Source: Brachionus manjavacas (Eukaryota > Rotifera > Eurotatoria > Ploima > Brachionidae). From it: a DNA stretch of 64,000 nt. A program made the position numbers and the translations under genes. Positions 37,550 to 48,235 of the stretch are shown here, piece after piece. The DNA is taken from assembly GCA_019054805.1 (NCBI GenBank), contig JAHQIY010000003.1, forward strand, positions 1,612,001 through 1,676,000, written 5' to 3'. The first letter of the stretch is position 1. The number at the start of each line of letters is the position of its first letter. The notes under the pieces are model-generated. The model made no database searches. It was not told the origin of the DNA and worked only from the letters and a program-made list of their open reading frames with translations.

Positions 37550-38751
37550 ATTATTGATATTATTATTATAAAAAAGCTACAGCAAGACTAGCTTGCGGAG
37601 GCGTCCTACATGAGATTTCGCCTATGGTAGCTCGTTGCACATAATGAGATAAAACACTGATAGCAATATACAAAAATAATTTTTGCAAGAATAAAAAAAA
37701 AGAAAGAAAAAAATAATAAAATTGTTTCTGGATACTGGTTTACCGAGGTGGCGTTGACGACGGAGGCAGGCAGGGCGTTCCATTCATTAACTACTCTGTT
37801 CGTGAATGTATTGGATCTTTGTAGACACTTGATGGAGGCCTGGCCGGACAGTCTTCTCGCATGACCTCTGATGCTTGTTTGGTGGCCCTCCTCTGCACCT
37901 GTTCCAGCATCTTGGCGTCTTTCTTGATAGGGGGGGACCAGACAACAGCGGCGTATTCCAGGTGGGGTCTAACATAGGCACAGTAGAGGTCCCTGCACGT
38001 ATCTAAGGTCCAGAATCTGAAAGATCTCTTCAACTGGCCGAGTATTCCTGTGGCTCTTTTGACTTGATTTTTAATGTGGTAAGAAAATTTCAAGTAACGT
38101 GCGAATGTGACTCCCAGATCCTTTTCCGTGTTGACGAGGGTGAGCGTGCTCCTGGAATCATCCTCACCCATATTTAGTTCAGACAGTGCGTGGTTGATCT
38201 TGCCGGACTTGCTGAAATCCATCGCCTTACATTTGCTCACATTGAAGAGATTCGCCAAGTATTCGACCACTCGGATAGAGCGTCGTGGTAGAGTTGCAGT
38301 GTGGTTAGGTCGTTTGTGCTGCGTATCGTTGCGATCAGTTTGCTGTCGTCGGCGAATAGTTTGACTAGATGGCTGACTGCCGCGGGCATATCGTTGATGA
38401 AGATGACGAACAGGAGCGGACCGAGGACGCTGCCTTGGGGGACACCACTCGACCTATCGACCCAATCGGCTGTGTGCTGACCCATCACAACCCGCTGCTG
38501 CCTCCTGGACAGGAAATCAGTTACCCAGTCGACGATGCCAGGACAGAAGCCACAGAGGCTACCAACTTAGCACTTAATGAAGCATGACACACTCTATCGA
38601 AAGCCTTTGCGAAGTCGAGGAAGACCACTGGAACGTGGAATCTCTTGTCAATGCCATCACTAATACGGTCAACAGTTTCCAGAAGGTTCGACTTCCTCAG
38701 GACAAAACCGTGCTGCTCGGGCACAATGACGTTGTTTCTGTAGGGGTGATC
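37550..38751 (-). mobile_element. CR1/L2-like LINE (family 1), 3' half
   Basis: Minus-strand ORFs in order: EQHGFVLRKSNLLETVDRI and VFLDFAKAFDRVCH (38521-38724), VPQGSVLGPLLFVIFIND and VKLFADDSKL (38237-38488), and KDLGVTFARYLKFSYH plus YVRPHLEYAAVVWSPP (37791-38270). Together they give the second half of the reverse transcriptase, including the catalytic FADD. Frame changes separate the blocks. The 3' terminus (about 37555-37650) reads GAGCTACCATAGGC ... CTTGCTGTAGCTTTTTTA and then AT-rich repeats. The GC content is well above background. The element continues at 44699 beyond the hAT insertion. Confidence 0.92.
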
Positions 38752-39110
38752 CAGAGTTGTTTAAAAGTCCCAAAAAAAAGTCTAAGTCATCAAAAAAAAA
38801 GTCCAAGTCAGGACTTTTAAATTTTTTTTTTCTTTTAAAAAATTAAAATTTAGAAAAAAAATTTTTTTTTCTTTTTTTAATTTTTAAATAAAATTTTTTT
38901 TTCTTTTTTTTTTTAACTTTTAAATAAAATTTATTTGCTCTTTTTTTTTTTTTAAACTTTCAATCATCTCAGAAAATTTCAATCAAAATTAATTTTATCC
39001 TATAAATATTCAGAAGAATTTTCACTTAAATAAAAATTTTTTTTCCTTTAAGTCTTTATTTAAAAAAGTAATTAATTAATTTAACCATTCAAGTATTTTT
39101 CCATTCATTC

Positions 39111-41232
39111 TTACATTAAATCCATGTTACTGACTAATAAAGTCGTGGCTTCTAGGTTTTTGGCTGTCAATCTCGATCTATGAGGTCGGTTGATATAACC
39201 AGATTTAGAAAAAAGACGCTCAACTGGTCCTGATGAAGCTGGTATTGACAAGTATTTTTTTGCAAGTGTTGCTAGTGCTGGAAACTTTGACTTGTTTTTC
39301 AACCAAAAATTCGATAAACTGTCATTTTCGTCATAATAAATTTTTTTGTACTGTTCCAATTCATTTTTGAACTTAGCTTTATCATCATTTACTTCTTCGC
39401 TAACTTTCGATTTATTTAAAAAACTAAAAAACTTTCGTCGTTTTGTAGGCGATTTTAAGAGACTAGCTTCAGAATCGGTGCTTACTGTACTCAGTGGTCT
39501 TGAGTTTTTTGTTAGTTGACTTGAGCTACATGGAATGGTTCTTTCCTTGTTAATAGAATTTTCTTCTTCCTGCCAAGGGCCTATATTTTTCAATTCTTGG
39601 TATAATTGTTCTTCTAAGCGTTTCGAAAACAACAGCTTTTCATCCGAATTTAAATCTGAAATTTCTAACCATTCATATTTAAATAAGGGATCCAAAAAAG
39701 AGGATATATACCATGAATATTCATTTGTATTCTTATTGACAAATCTATGATTCCAGCGAATCGCGTCTTGATTTGAGTTCTCAATTCATTAATAAATGAT
39801 TTCATGCTGTTATTTATCGGTATGAATTTATCTAAATGTTGAATTAGTTGGAATAAGCTTGCATTACTAGGCTTAAAGTCGAATATTGTTCTCCTTGGAT
39901 TTCATTGGTGACATATTCAAATGGTTCTAAAATATTTATTACGTCTGCAAGTCTTGAATGCTCATTTTGACTTAAAATTAATCCATGGCTATCGATATTT
40001 TTGAGGCCATCATTTAAGTCGTTTAATTTTATCTTGCAAATAGCCCTCAAGCAATTAATCTCACTATTCCAGCGTACTTTGATAGGCTTAGGAATAGAAT
40101 TGTAATTTTTTTCGATTAAATAAGATGCAAAAACTTTTTTTTGCCTATATTTTGCTGATATTTTTGTACATTTTGTGATTATACGCTTAATGTTGTTAAT
40201 TTTATCAAGGCTATTTTTAACAACGAGTTGTAGGCTATGTGCAAAGCATCTCAAATGTATAAATCCCGAATTATTAAAAATGTCGCTCTCTGAAACATTC
40301 TCTGTTAGATATGTTTCGTCTTCAGAGCTAGTAATTTCGCCTTCAGTGTCAGTTGCGCTTCCTTCATAAATCAGTTCAATTAAGTCGAACTCATCTTCAC
40401 CAACAAGATTCATAAGCCTGCCCATTTTTACCATATTTGAACCATTATCAGTAACTATTCGCACTAATTTATCACGAATAGCGAATTCATCAATGATATT
40501 ATCAAGCTCACTTTTGATAGCTATTCCAGTAGTGTAATAAATGTATTTACAACGAAGAACATATGTTTTAAATTCGAAATTTTCGTCTAAATAATGAATT
40601 GTAATTCCAAGAAATGACCGTAGCCGCCGATCAGTCCAGACATCAGTGGTCAGTGAAGCAAACCGAATTTTTGATAATAATAATTTTAAATTGGTAGACA
40701 TTTGTGAAATCGCTTTATTTTGTAAATTTAATAGATATGTCCTTGATGTTGGCTTCCATTTTTTGCATATAAGTGACATGAAATTTCGAAAAGCTTCACA
40801 TTCGACCAAGCGATAAGGGAGACCACATCCAATAATTAAATATTTGAAAATAAAATCGTTTATTATCTCTGCGGTCAAGGTTTTTTTATTATCTTCGTCA
40901 AAAATTGCATTTTTCTTCATCTTTCTCATTTTAAACCGATCGTAACATTCTTTGTCGCACTTTTTCAAGTGTCGTATAAAGTTCGAAGAATTACACTTTA
41001 TATCGGTAATGTTGGTTCTGCATCGTTTACACTTTGCTGTTCTTGAAATTACTTTATTATCAGTACCTGCTTTAAAAAATTAAGTTGAAGTATTTCTTTA
41101 TGCTTGTTTAAAAATTTACTTTTTTTTGTTAATTCAATGTATGCAAAGTTAATTATTTTCTAGTTCCTTCAAAGGTTGTTCCTCATAATCAACTGGACTA
41201 GAAATTTGAGATTCGTCAGTCAAATTACTCAT
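39111..41232 (-). pseudogene. hAT transposase, frameshifted
   Basis: Reading right to left: a short N-terminus from the ATG at 41232 (MSNLTDESQISSPVDYEEQP) ending in a stop before an apparent intron, then a BED-type finger (CKRC...CNSSNFIRHLKKC). The main ORF 39844-40968 holds the RNase-H-like core (LTTDVWTDRRLRSFLGIT, then IVTDNGSNMVK) and the inserted helical region. Frame shifts occur near 39865 and 39715. The ORF 39111-39695 holds the C-terminal dimerisation region (IPASSGPVERLFSKSGYINR, ...NLEATTLLVSN). The family cuts and pastes DNA with 8-bp duplications. All major domains remain, so decay is recent, but this copy cannot make an active enzyme as read. Confidence 0.88.
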
Positions 41233-41239
41233 TTTATTA

Positions 41240-43120
41240 AGTTTATTTAATAATTTATTGGTGATTTTTATATCTAAATTTTAAAAAAATTTTCATTTAT
41301 TTCTAATCAGTTTTTAATAAAAAGTGCTTTTTATTAAGAAAAAGTCTCAATTAGTTAAAAATAAGTGATTTCTATTTAATTTAGTGTTAATTAATTCTGT
41401 TATGTATATATTTAATAACTGGGGAATTTATTTAATATTTAGGGAAAATAGCAAAAAATTTGGGTATTTTATTCAAATTATTTTAGTCGTCTTAATAATT
41501 ATATAATTTTTAAAATTATTCTTTAAGGTTTAAAAAAAAAGATTTAAGAAGAATTAATTAAAGATAAATTAGAAAAAAAAATAATTTGTTTCTTTTATTT
41601 AAAATAGTAAAAATCTAATATATTATTTTAAAATAATTGAAAAAAGCTAATTTGATCATTTTTATTAAGATTATAATAAATTTAGTTTTGATCATTTTGA
41701 TAATGATCATTAGCTTCAAGTTGCCATAAAAATATCACTAATTATTTTAAATGAAAAAAAAAAAATATTTATGATGGTATTTTTTCAATATTTAGTTTTT
41801 TCTTTATTTATTTCCATGCTTAGTTATAAAAAATATTTTTTATCATTTTTAATATTAGTAATATATCATTTAAAATCACTCAACGTAAAATTAGGAAAAA
41901 TTATGTCATGGAAAGCAGTACTTAACTCAATATATAAATGTTAAAAAAATCATTTACAAAGTTTTTGCTTTATAATCAAACCGAATTTTATTATTTATAA
42001 ATTTAAAGCTTTAGCTAAAATAAAATTCGTAAAAATATTTATATTTGAAAAAGTAAAGAAGAACGCTGACGAAGAACGGGTTTCTTTGAGCGTTTGTATT
42101 TTTTTCAAAGAATTTTTAGCTTACCAGATTTTATGTCGTTTGGTAAATCAATTCAGTGAGAAGAAAAAAAAGAGGATCATTTAAATATTTTATTTAACAA
42201 TAGTAAAATGTAAAAGTCATCCAAAAAATCAAAAAATGTATAACATCAATAAATTTTAAAACAATTTTTTTTTTACCATATCAAATTTCAAATACTTTTT
42301 GTTCAAATGTACATATTAAATTTAACATTTCTATTGAAATGTCACAAAATAGGGGGTCATAAAATAGAGAACATACTGTGCTATTTTTTTCTTCTCTTTA
42401 ATAAGAATGCGCGTATAAGAAGCTTAGATTTTATACCATATTGTTCATGTTTGTGTTTTAGGCAGAGCCGGTCAATATAATTAAAACTAAATGCATCTTT
42501 TTAAATGACATGTAAATAATTTTAGAAATATTTTTTCAAAATTTGGTGTTCAGTGTTTATATAAAGCATGTAACATTAAAATTATTCAATTTAATTCAAA
42601 GACAAATTGAATATCTAAATATAAATCGTTTGAATTGAAATCAGACTTCAGTGCTAAAGTAAGAAATTTACTAATTTTAGGTTATTTTTTGTTGAAGTCA
42701 GTGACTTGACTTTGACTTTAAAAATTAAGCTTATAAAATATTTTATAAAATTTCACAGTAGGCAAATTACGGCCTACTTAGTTTATAAATTGGAATTTAA
42801 AATTTTGACATTTTTACAAAGTGAATTTAATTCTAATTTTAATTAATGAAAATAATTTAGAAAAGATAGAAGATATATTTTAAATATTTAATTTAATTGA
42901 AAAATAATGCATTCTCAAGTAATTGATAATCAATCTGATATCATTAAACTAAAAAAAAAATAATGGAATTATTTATGTCAGTTAATTTTAAAAAAAGATA
43001 TAAATTTTTAATTATTTATTGAACAAAAACTTTTTCTATAATTATATAATACAATAATAAATCAAAAAAATTGTATAAAATTAAATTATAGAATAATAAT
43101 TGTATTATTTTTTAAAATTT
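41240..43120. other. AT-rich interior of the hAT element, no gene seen
   Basis: No ORF of recognisable family. 42650-42740 carries GTCAGTGACTTGACTTTGAC, related to the hAT subterminal repeats, so a MITE may be nested here. Confidence 0.4.
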
Positions 43121-43124
43121 CTTA

Positions 43125-43202
43125 AAGTCTTCTTAAAGACTTTCTTTAGACTTCTTAAAGACTTCTTAAAGACTTCTTAAGGTCTTTCTTAAAGTCTTAG
43201 GA
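43125..43202. repeat. Short tandem repeat (AGACTTCTTAA units)
   Basis: Imperfect direct repeats of about 12 bp, CTTCTTAAAGA, follow one another at least five times within 80 bases. Confidence 0.75.
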
Positions 43203-43609
43203 GTTAAATATAATTTAGATTTAATTAATAATATTCTAAATCCTAAATTGTCAAAAAAATTAATAGAATGTTTAGAAACTATCCGGAAAATATCAATATT
43301 TTATAAAAATTAAAATAATAAGCCATCAGTCTAGAGGTTTTATTAAATGAATTACATAACAAATACATTCAAAAATTCATACAACCTGTAAAAAGAAATC
43401 CATCGATGTTGAAATTTGATTTTATGTGTCAAAATTTTCGTAGATTAATTTGACTAATTATAAACAATTATTTTTTCAAAATTGAAATTTATTTTAATTA
43501 AAATTACTTGAATTAGGCTCGAACAGTTTCTTTAGCGCAGCTTTCCCCCTGAAAATTTGTCAATCGAAAGGCTTTTAATATCCTGAAATTAGACTTCTAT
43601 ATAAAATGA

Positions 43610-44210
43610 AATTTAATACATAAAATTATATGGTAAATTTTTTGCTTGCACCTCCATAATGACATCCATTAAGTATTCATTATTTACTACAGTGGCATGT
43701 CGTCTTAAAGCAATTAAACACTTTAAAAAATTTTCAAAATAAAAATTAATAAACCTTTTTGTGCTAAAATTTTGAATCAGTCATGTAAAATTTTTTTTAT
43801 TCTTTTTTAAATTTATGATTCAAAGTAAATTTAAAAAGTCGCATGCTGATTGACTTATAGTGATTTCAAGAAACTAAGCACCCATCAAAAAATTAAATCA
43901 TAAAAAAATTCTCTAAATTAAATCTTTTTGAATATCTAGCAATACATTAAAGATTAAATATAAAAAATATTTTATCAGTTGAAAAGCCTACATGCATCAG
44001 CATTATGGAAATTCCGCGTCTTTTTCTTCAGAGCCGAATCGATTTTGTCGTCGGAGACAAAATTGGCTATTTTTTTTTCACATAAAATTTTTCTAATCGA
44101 TGCAGTAAGAGTTGTTTTGCCGTTCTCAATATGGCCTTGGAAAGTTTAATTTTTTTTTTTACAAAATTCATTCTCATTACCTATTGTTCCAGTATTATTC
44201 GGTAGTTTGG
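43610..44210 (-). pseudogene. Mitochondrial EF-Tu (TUFM) fragment captured in hAT
   Basis: On the minus strand, 44181-44208 reads KLPNNTGTI. A 45-bp GT-AG intron (44136-44180) follows, then 44135 down to about 43990 reads GHIENGKTTLTASIRKI, ANFVSDDKIDSA and KKKTRNF. This matches the EF-Tu start GTIGHVDHGKTTLTAA, including the P-loop GxxxxGKT. Further down (about 43613-43721) VVNNEYLMDVIMEVQ fits the EF-Tu VVDNEMLELVEMEVR region. The G1-adjacent DHG is changed to ENG, the middle is missing or unreadable and stops occur, so it is non-functional. The intron implies a genomic rather than mRNA-derived copy. It lies between the hAT inverted repeats. Confidence 0.65.
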
Positions 44211-44698
44211 ATATTGACTAGATTTAATTTTATAATATCTGGTGGAGTAAGAAGGGAGCAATTGACACTTTTTAATTTCATTACTTAAACACAAGTAACT
44301 TTTGTTGCTGTAATACTAAAAAGATTTAAAATTCAAAAAAATTTCAGATGAACACAAAGAATAATAAAAAAATTATCAAGTTTTTTATAACTTTGCTAAA
44401 AAAAGTAAGCAAAGTCTCAAATATTTATCTTCGAACCATTCCATTTCAAAGAACAGATTAATTCAAATCTTTCAAGGATGTTTTTTTAATCCATTTTCAA
44501 AAATAAATTAAATAAAATAAAATTTATGATTTTTTTTTCAATTTTAAAATTGGATCAACAGAGATGTTCCGCTTTTTTTTGACTTGGACTTTTTTTTGAA
44601 AAAAAAATTTTAAAGTCTTTGGTGGGACTTTTGAAAAAAAAAAAAAAAAAGTCTTGACTTTGACTTGACTTGAGACTTGTGACTTTTAAACAACTCTG

Positions 44699-47096
44699 GG
44701 GTGATCCATCATGACGTCTCTTACCATACGTTCCATCAACTTGCAGAGAATTGACGTCAGGGAGATAGGTCGGTAGTTACCTGGTTACCAGGTAGTTACC
44801 AGTGTACCTTTCTTGAAGATGGGGCTGATCTGGGCGAGTCTCCATGCATCCGGAATCTTGCAGCTGGAGTACGAACTGTTGAAGATGACGCTTAGGACCT
44901 CCGAGAAGGCGTCCGCGCAGCTCTTGACTACGAATGGGTAAGTGCTGTCCAAGCCTGGCGATTTCCTGGGATTCAAACGCAGTATGTACTTGCGGACGTT
45001 CTCTGGCGAGAAAACTTTGTTATCCACTTACTGCTGGGTGCATGCCATTTGCTGGAGAGGCTTGGCTGGGCATGGTAGACGTGGGATAAAGACGCTACTG
45101 AACTGGACGTTGAGAATAATCGCGATCTTAACACCATCCGTGTGGAAGGTTCCATCAAGGTCGAGGAGGCCTTTGATACAGTCTCTGCATTGCTTCTGGC
45201 TGTTTATTTAATTATAAAGAAGCTTTGGCTGGAGCTTACAGGCTCTGACAATCGAAGCTTCCAACTTACAGACGGCGTTGCGCACTGTTGTCTTGACTTG
45301 TTTGCACACCGTGGCATAGAGTAGCCTTAGCTCGGAGTTGCGGGGTGCTGACCTAATCCGGCAGTAGAGTGTAAATTTTTTTTTGGTGAGCTGCTTAATG
45401 TTGGCGTTGAACCACTTGGGATTGGCGCGCTTGCGGGCACGATGCACTTGTTTGGGGATGGCCATGCAGGAGGCGGCAGCGTAGGTCTTTACTAGCTCGT
45501 CGTAGGCAACGTTGACGTCCTTATCCAGAGACATGGTGCTGCATTGGACGAGGTTGCTGAAGAGCTTATAGTTACCGCGGTTGAGGACCGGGCGGGAGAA
45601 CTCGGACGGGGTGGGAATGGCGATGCGGAGTTCATAGTTCCAGGATAGTGTAGCATGCAGACCGTCCTTCTCAGTGAAGCCCAAGGGCTACTCGGAAGAC
45701 TCTGGCGGGGTCGCACGTGATCACAAGATCCAGAATTTTGTTTCCTAGCGTTGGGTTGAGGATGTGCAGGGACAGGAAGTTCTTACGTAAAGTATTCGAC
45801 CTTTACGACCTTTATTAACACAGAAGCCTCCATCGTTGGTCCAGCTGATATCAGGGAAGTTGAAAGCCCCGGCCACTAGAGGACTTTTGAAAGACGCTGA
45901 GTCACACAGGTGACATGCACGGCCGATGAACTTGTTGAGTTCGAAGTAAATCTCACTGTCAGCATACGGAGGCCTGTAGACACACCCAACGAGGATCGTT
46001 TCGTCGTTGATCTTGACGTTGCACCATACCTGCTCGCACCTAGTGTTACTCAGGACCTCGAAGCTTTCTACATCGCCTCGCACATATATCGCGACACCTT
46101 CACCACAGACCACCTCTATATTCTTGCAGAAGAGCTTGTAGTTGTCTAGTTAGCAGTTGCTGAGGGCACTGAACCATGTCTCGGTAATGATGATTGACGT
46201 GAGAGTGGTTGTGGAAGGCAATTAGAGAATTGAAGTCGCTCCATTTATTAACAAGAGATGTAGCATTAGTATAAAAACATTTTAAAAAATTGGTTGGATT
46301 GCCGGGAGTGTCGTTGCTGTTAGGAAATACGGTGCGCTTAATTGAAAAAGATCTCCCGAAGCTCGTTCGACCGTATGCCCCAATAAGATTTCTTGCCAGC
46401 TTTATGAAGACCTGCAGATTGGACACCGTAGCGGTGCCTCCCTCTAGCGTCTCCTTCACTCAGCTCTGCATTACGCCGATTCCGTTCAATTCTAAGCTGC
46501 CGATCCAGCGCTCTCTCGCTAGGTGTTCTGTCCGGGTTGATGTAGACACTTTTGAAGTTATCCGTATCGCGAAGGTTCCTGGCGTTACGTAGCGTTTGCT
46601 GTTTCGTGTCTTCGTCCTTAAACTCCACCACGATCATGTCCAGTTCCCTCCTAGTGTCCTCCGCGGCATCGTCCCTCCTGGTGTTTTTGATGCGTCTGTG
46701 GCTCTTGAGCTTGCTCAGAGTATCCAAAATCTCCTTCACCTTCTTTTTGTCTTCTTCTTCAGTTCCGATGCCGGCTCCTGATATAATTACATTGTTCTCG
46801 ATCCTCGACTTTTCAGAAAGTTCTTTGCTGACACTGGCCATGAGGGCTTGCGTCTGGTCGTTCGGTTTGTTGCCGTTTACTATGCTGCTCCACGATACTG
46901 TCGGACCACCAGATGCATTCCCCTTAACCTCGTTTAGTTCGGTTCTTAGATCCTGGATCAAGATGTCTTTTGCTGCGCATTTCGTTTCGAGTACGACAAT
47001 TCTGAGATGCAAGTCGTGAAGCCATGCGTCACAGGTAGCGACTGTTGCTCTACTAGTTCCTTTTCCTGACGAGCTGTAGATAAGTGGGTCACTCAT
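44699..47096 (-). mobile_element. CR1/L2-like LINE (family 1), 5' half
   Basis: Continues from 38751. Reading right to left: ORF1 (46338-47096), then ORF2 with APE-type endonuclease (CFYTNATSLVNKWSDFNSLI, then VGCVYRPP, then FNFPDISW; 45745-46330), a linker (45208-45684, KQVHRARKRANPKWFNANIK) and the reverse-transcriptase start (44785-45158: LRLNPRKSPGLD, IPDAWRLAQISPIFKKG). Several frameshifts break ORF2, and the endonuclease GDFN motif reads GAFN. With the 3' half, the element is about 3.6 kb without the hAT, close to full length. Confidence 0.9.
46338..47096 (-). CDS. LINE ORF1 protein
   Basis: 252 residues from the ATG at 47094-47096. After a short N-terminus there is a helical heptad-like stretch (LHLRIVVLETKCAAKDILIQ), a Ser/Lys-rich middle with EEEDKKKVKEILDTLSKLK, and an RRM-like end (LDMIVVEFKDEDTK, VYINPDRTPSERALDRQLR), the usual architecture of CR1/L2 ORF1 RNA-binding proteins. 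Such proteins bind the element RNA and act as chaperones during retrotransposition. It overlaps the decayed start of ORF2. This is the best-preserved ORF of the element. Confidence 0.8.
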   Translation of the reverse strand: MSDPLIYSSSGKGTSRATVATCDAWLHDLHLRIVVLETKCAAKDILIQDLRTELNEVKGNASGGPTVSWSSIVNGNKPNDQTQALMASVSKELSEKSRIENNVIISGAGIGTEEEDKKKVKEILDTLSKLKSHRRIKNTRRDDAAEDTRRELDMIVVEFKDEDTKQQTLRNARNLRDTDNFKSVYINPDRTPSERALDRQLRIERNRRNAELSEGDARGRHRYGVQSAGLHKAGKKSYWGIRSNELREIFFN

Positions 47097-47185
47097 GATA
47101 GGACGGGGATAGATTCGGTCCAAGATAACAATTTAATATTATTTTTTTTTTGTTAATTTGAATTTTTTTTTCAAAAAAGAAATCA

Positions 47186-48227
47186 AGGCTTATATTTATC
47201 TTAGTACCAAAAAATAATTATTTAGAACCAAAAATATTTATTATTAATACCAAAAAATAATCAGAAAAATACCAAAAGAAATAATAAAATACCAAAAAAT
47301 AATTATTTAATACCAAAAATAAAAAATTTAAAAATAAAAAATTAACATAAGATAAGAAAAAAAACAATTAAATTTTATATATTATCTTTTATTTTTCAAT
47401 TATTTTCATTAATTGTTTTTTTTGGACGACCTTTTGCTCTTTTTAATGGTTGTACAACACCGTCTTCTTCTATAACTGTTTTTGGACGTCCTATCTTTTT
47501 TTTTGCTGGTTGATTATCAATACTTGTCAATACTGTATCTACTTGAAACTCAAGCGGTATGTTTGGAGATTGTAATTGTAATCGATTTTCTATCTCTTGA
47601 ATATTTTCAATAAGATCTTGTTGAACATTAAATTCCATTGATTGATTTTCGATTATATTATCTTGGACATTTATATTGAAATCGAACATAGGAACAACAG
47701 AATTACGAGTTAAAGCTGGTGCTGCTTTTTTAGGCTTGGTGGGACTTTCTTCGATACTAATATCATTATCAGTATCGTCTTGATTTGGTTCTTGACGTTG
47801 TAAAACAGAGGTAGATGAAGAAGCAGAGTCTTGGTCTTGTTCATTTGACATATTGAGTTTTATTATTTTTATTTTTTTATTATTGCTTTTTGATTAATTT
47901 TGTAAAGATTTATTTATTGAGTACTTGGGAATTTATATTATTTTTGTGAGATGTATAGGTGAGTATAATAAGTGTCATATGTGTTAAGTACATTAAATTA
48001 TTAATTAAGTACATTATCTCAGATAAAAGCAAGTAAATTAGTTAAATTTCTTATTAAAAAAATCTGGTACTAATTGATTAGTTTTGGTACTAATTGATTT
48101 TATTTGGTTCAAAGGCAATTAATTCTGGCTTTAAGATAATTATCTTTTATTTTTATTTTTTGGTATTAAAAATAATTAATTTTTGGTTCTAAATAATTAT
48201 TTTTTGGTACTAAGAAAAATATAAGCC
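47186..48227. mobile_element. TIR element (1.04 kb) carrying an AT-hook gene
   Basis: Inverted ends: GGCTTATATTTATCTTAGTA at the left, and the right end complements GGCTTATATTTTTCTTAGTA. An exact 8-bp duplication AGAAATCA flanks both sides (47178-47185 and 48228-48235). Inside each end ACCAAAAA-type motifs recur (about six on the left, several on the right), spaced like transposase-binding subterminal repeats. The only gene inside is the AT-hook ORF at 47396-47851. The 8-bp duplication suggests hAT-type mobilisation, but the termini differ from the hAT at 38752. Confidence 0.75.
47396..47851 (-). CDS. AT-hook protein encoded in TIR element
   Basis: 151 residues from the ATG at 47851, uninterrupted. 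The N-terminus is acidic and Ser/Gln-rich (DQDSASSSTSVLQRQEPNQD) and the middle is Asn/Gln/Ile-rich. The C-terminus has two AT-hook motifs, KKIGRPKT around residue 121 and AKGRPKKT around 141, which in known proteins insert into the minor groove of AT tracts. No transposase motif is present. The location between inverted, target-duplicated ends, with subterminal AT-rich repeats that such a protein could bind, suggests an element-borne accessory DNA-binding protein. A host gene captured by a non-autonomous element is the alternative. Confidence 0.7.
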   Translation of the reverse strand: MSNEQDQDSASSSTSVLQRQEPNQDDTDNDISIEESPTKPKKAAPALTRNSVVPMFDFNINVQDNIIENQSMEFNVQQDLIENIQEIENRLQLQSPNIPLEFQVDTVLTSIDNQPAKKKIGRPKTVIEEDGVVQPLKRAKGRPKKTINENN

Positions 48228-48235
48228 AGAAATCA

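Larger units (their letters stand above)
38752..44698. mobile_element. hAT transposon with 8-bp target duplication
   Basis: The left end CAGAGTTGTTTAAAAGTCC and right end, ending GACTTTTAAACAACTCTG, are terminal inverted repeats. They are bounded by a perfect 8-bp duplication GGGTGATC at 38744-38751 and 44699-44706, as hAT elements make. The insertion splits a LINE, whose sequence rejoins cleanly. Subterminal AAGTC/GACTT repeats are abundant. It carries a decayed hAT transposase (39111-41232, minus strand) and, on the other side, a mitochondrial EF-Tu gene fragment. The MITEs at 828, 13781, 24842 and 36661 share its ends. Confidence 0.93.

Noticed and set aside
43125..43202. CRISPR-like array
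   Set aside because: The repeats are about 12 bp, contiguous and without spacers: a simple tandem repeat in a eukaryotic transposon.
44785..46592. Several plus-strand open frames over the LINE
   Set aside because: They are antisense shadows of the GC-richer LINE ORFs; the minus strand carries the endonuclease and reverse-transcriptase motifs.
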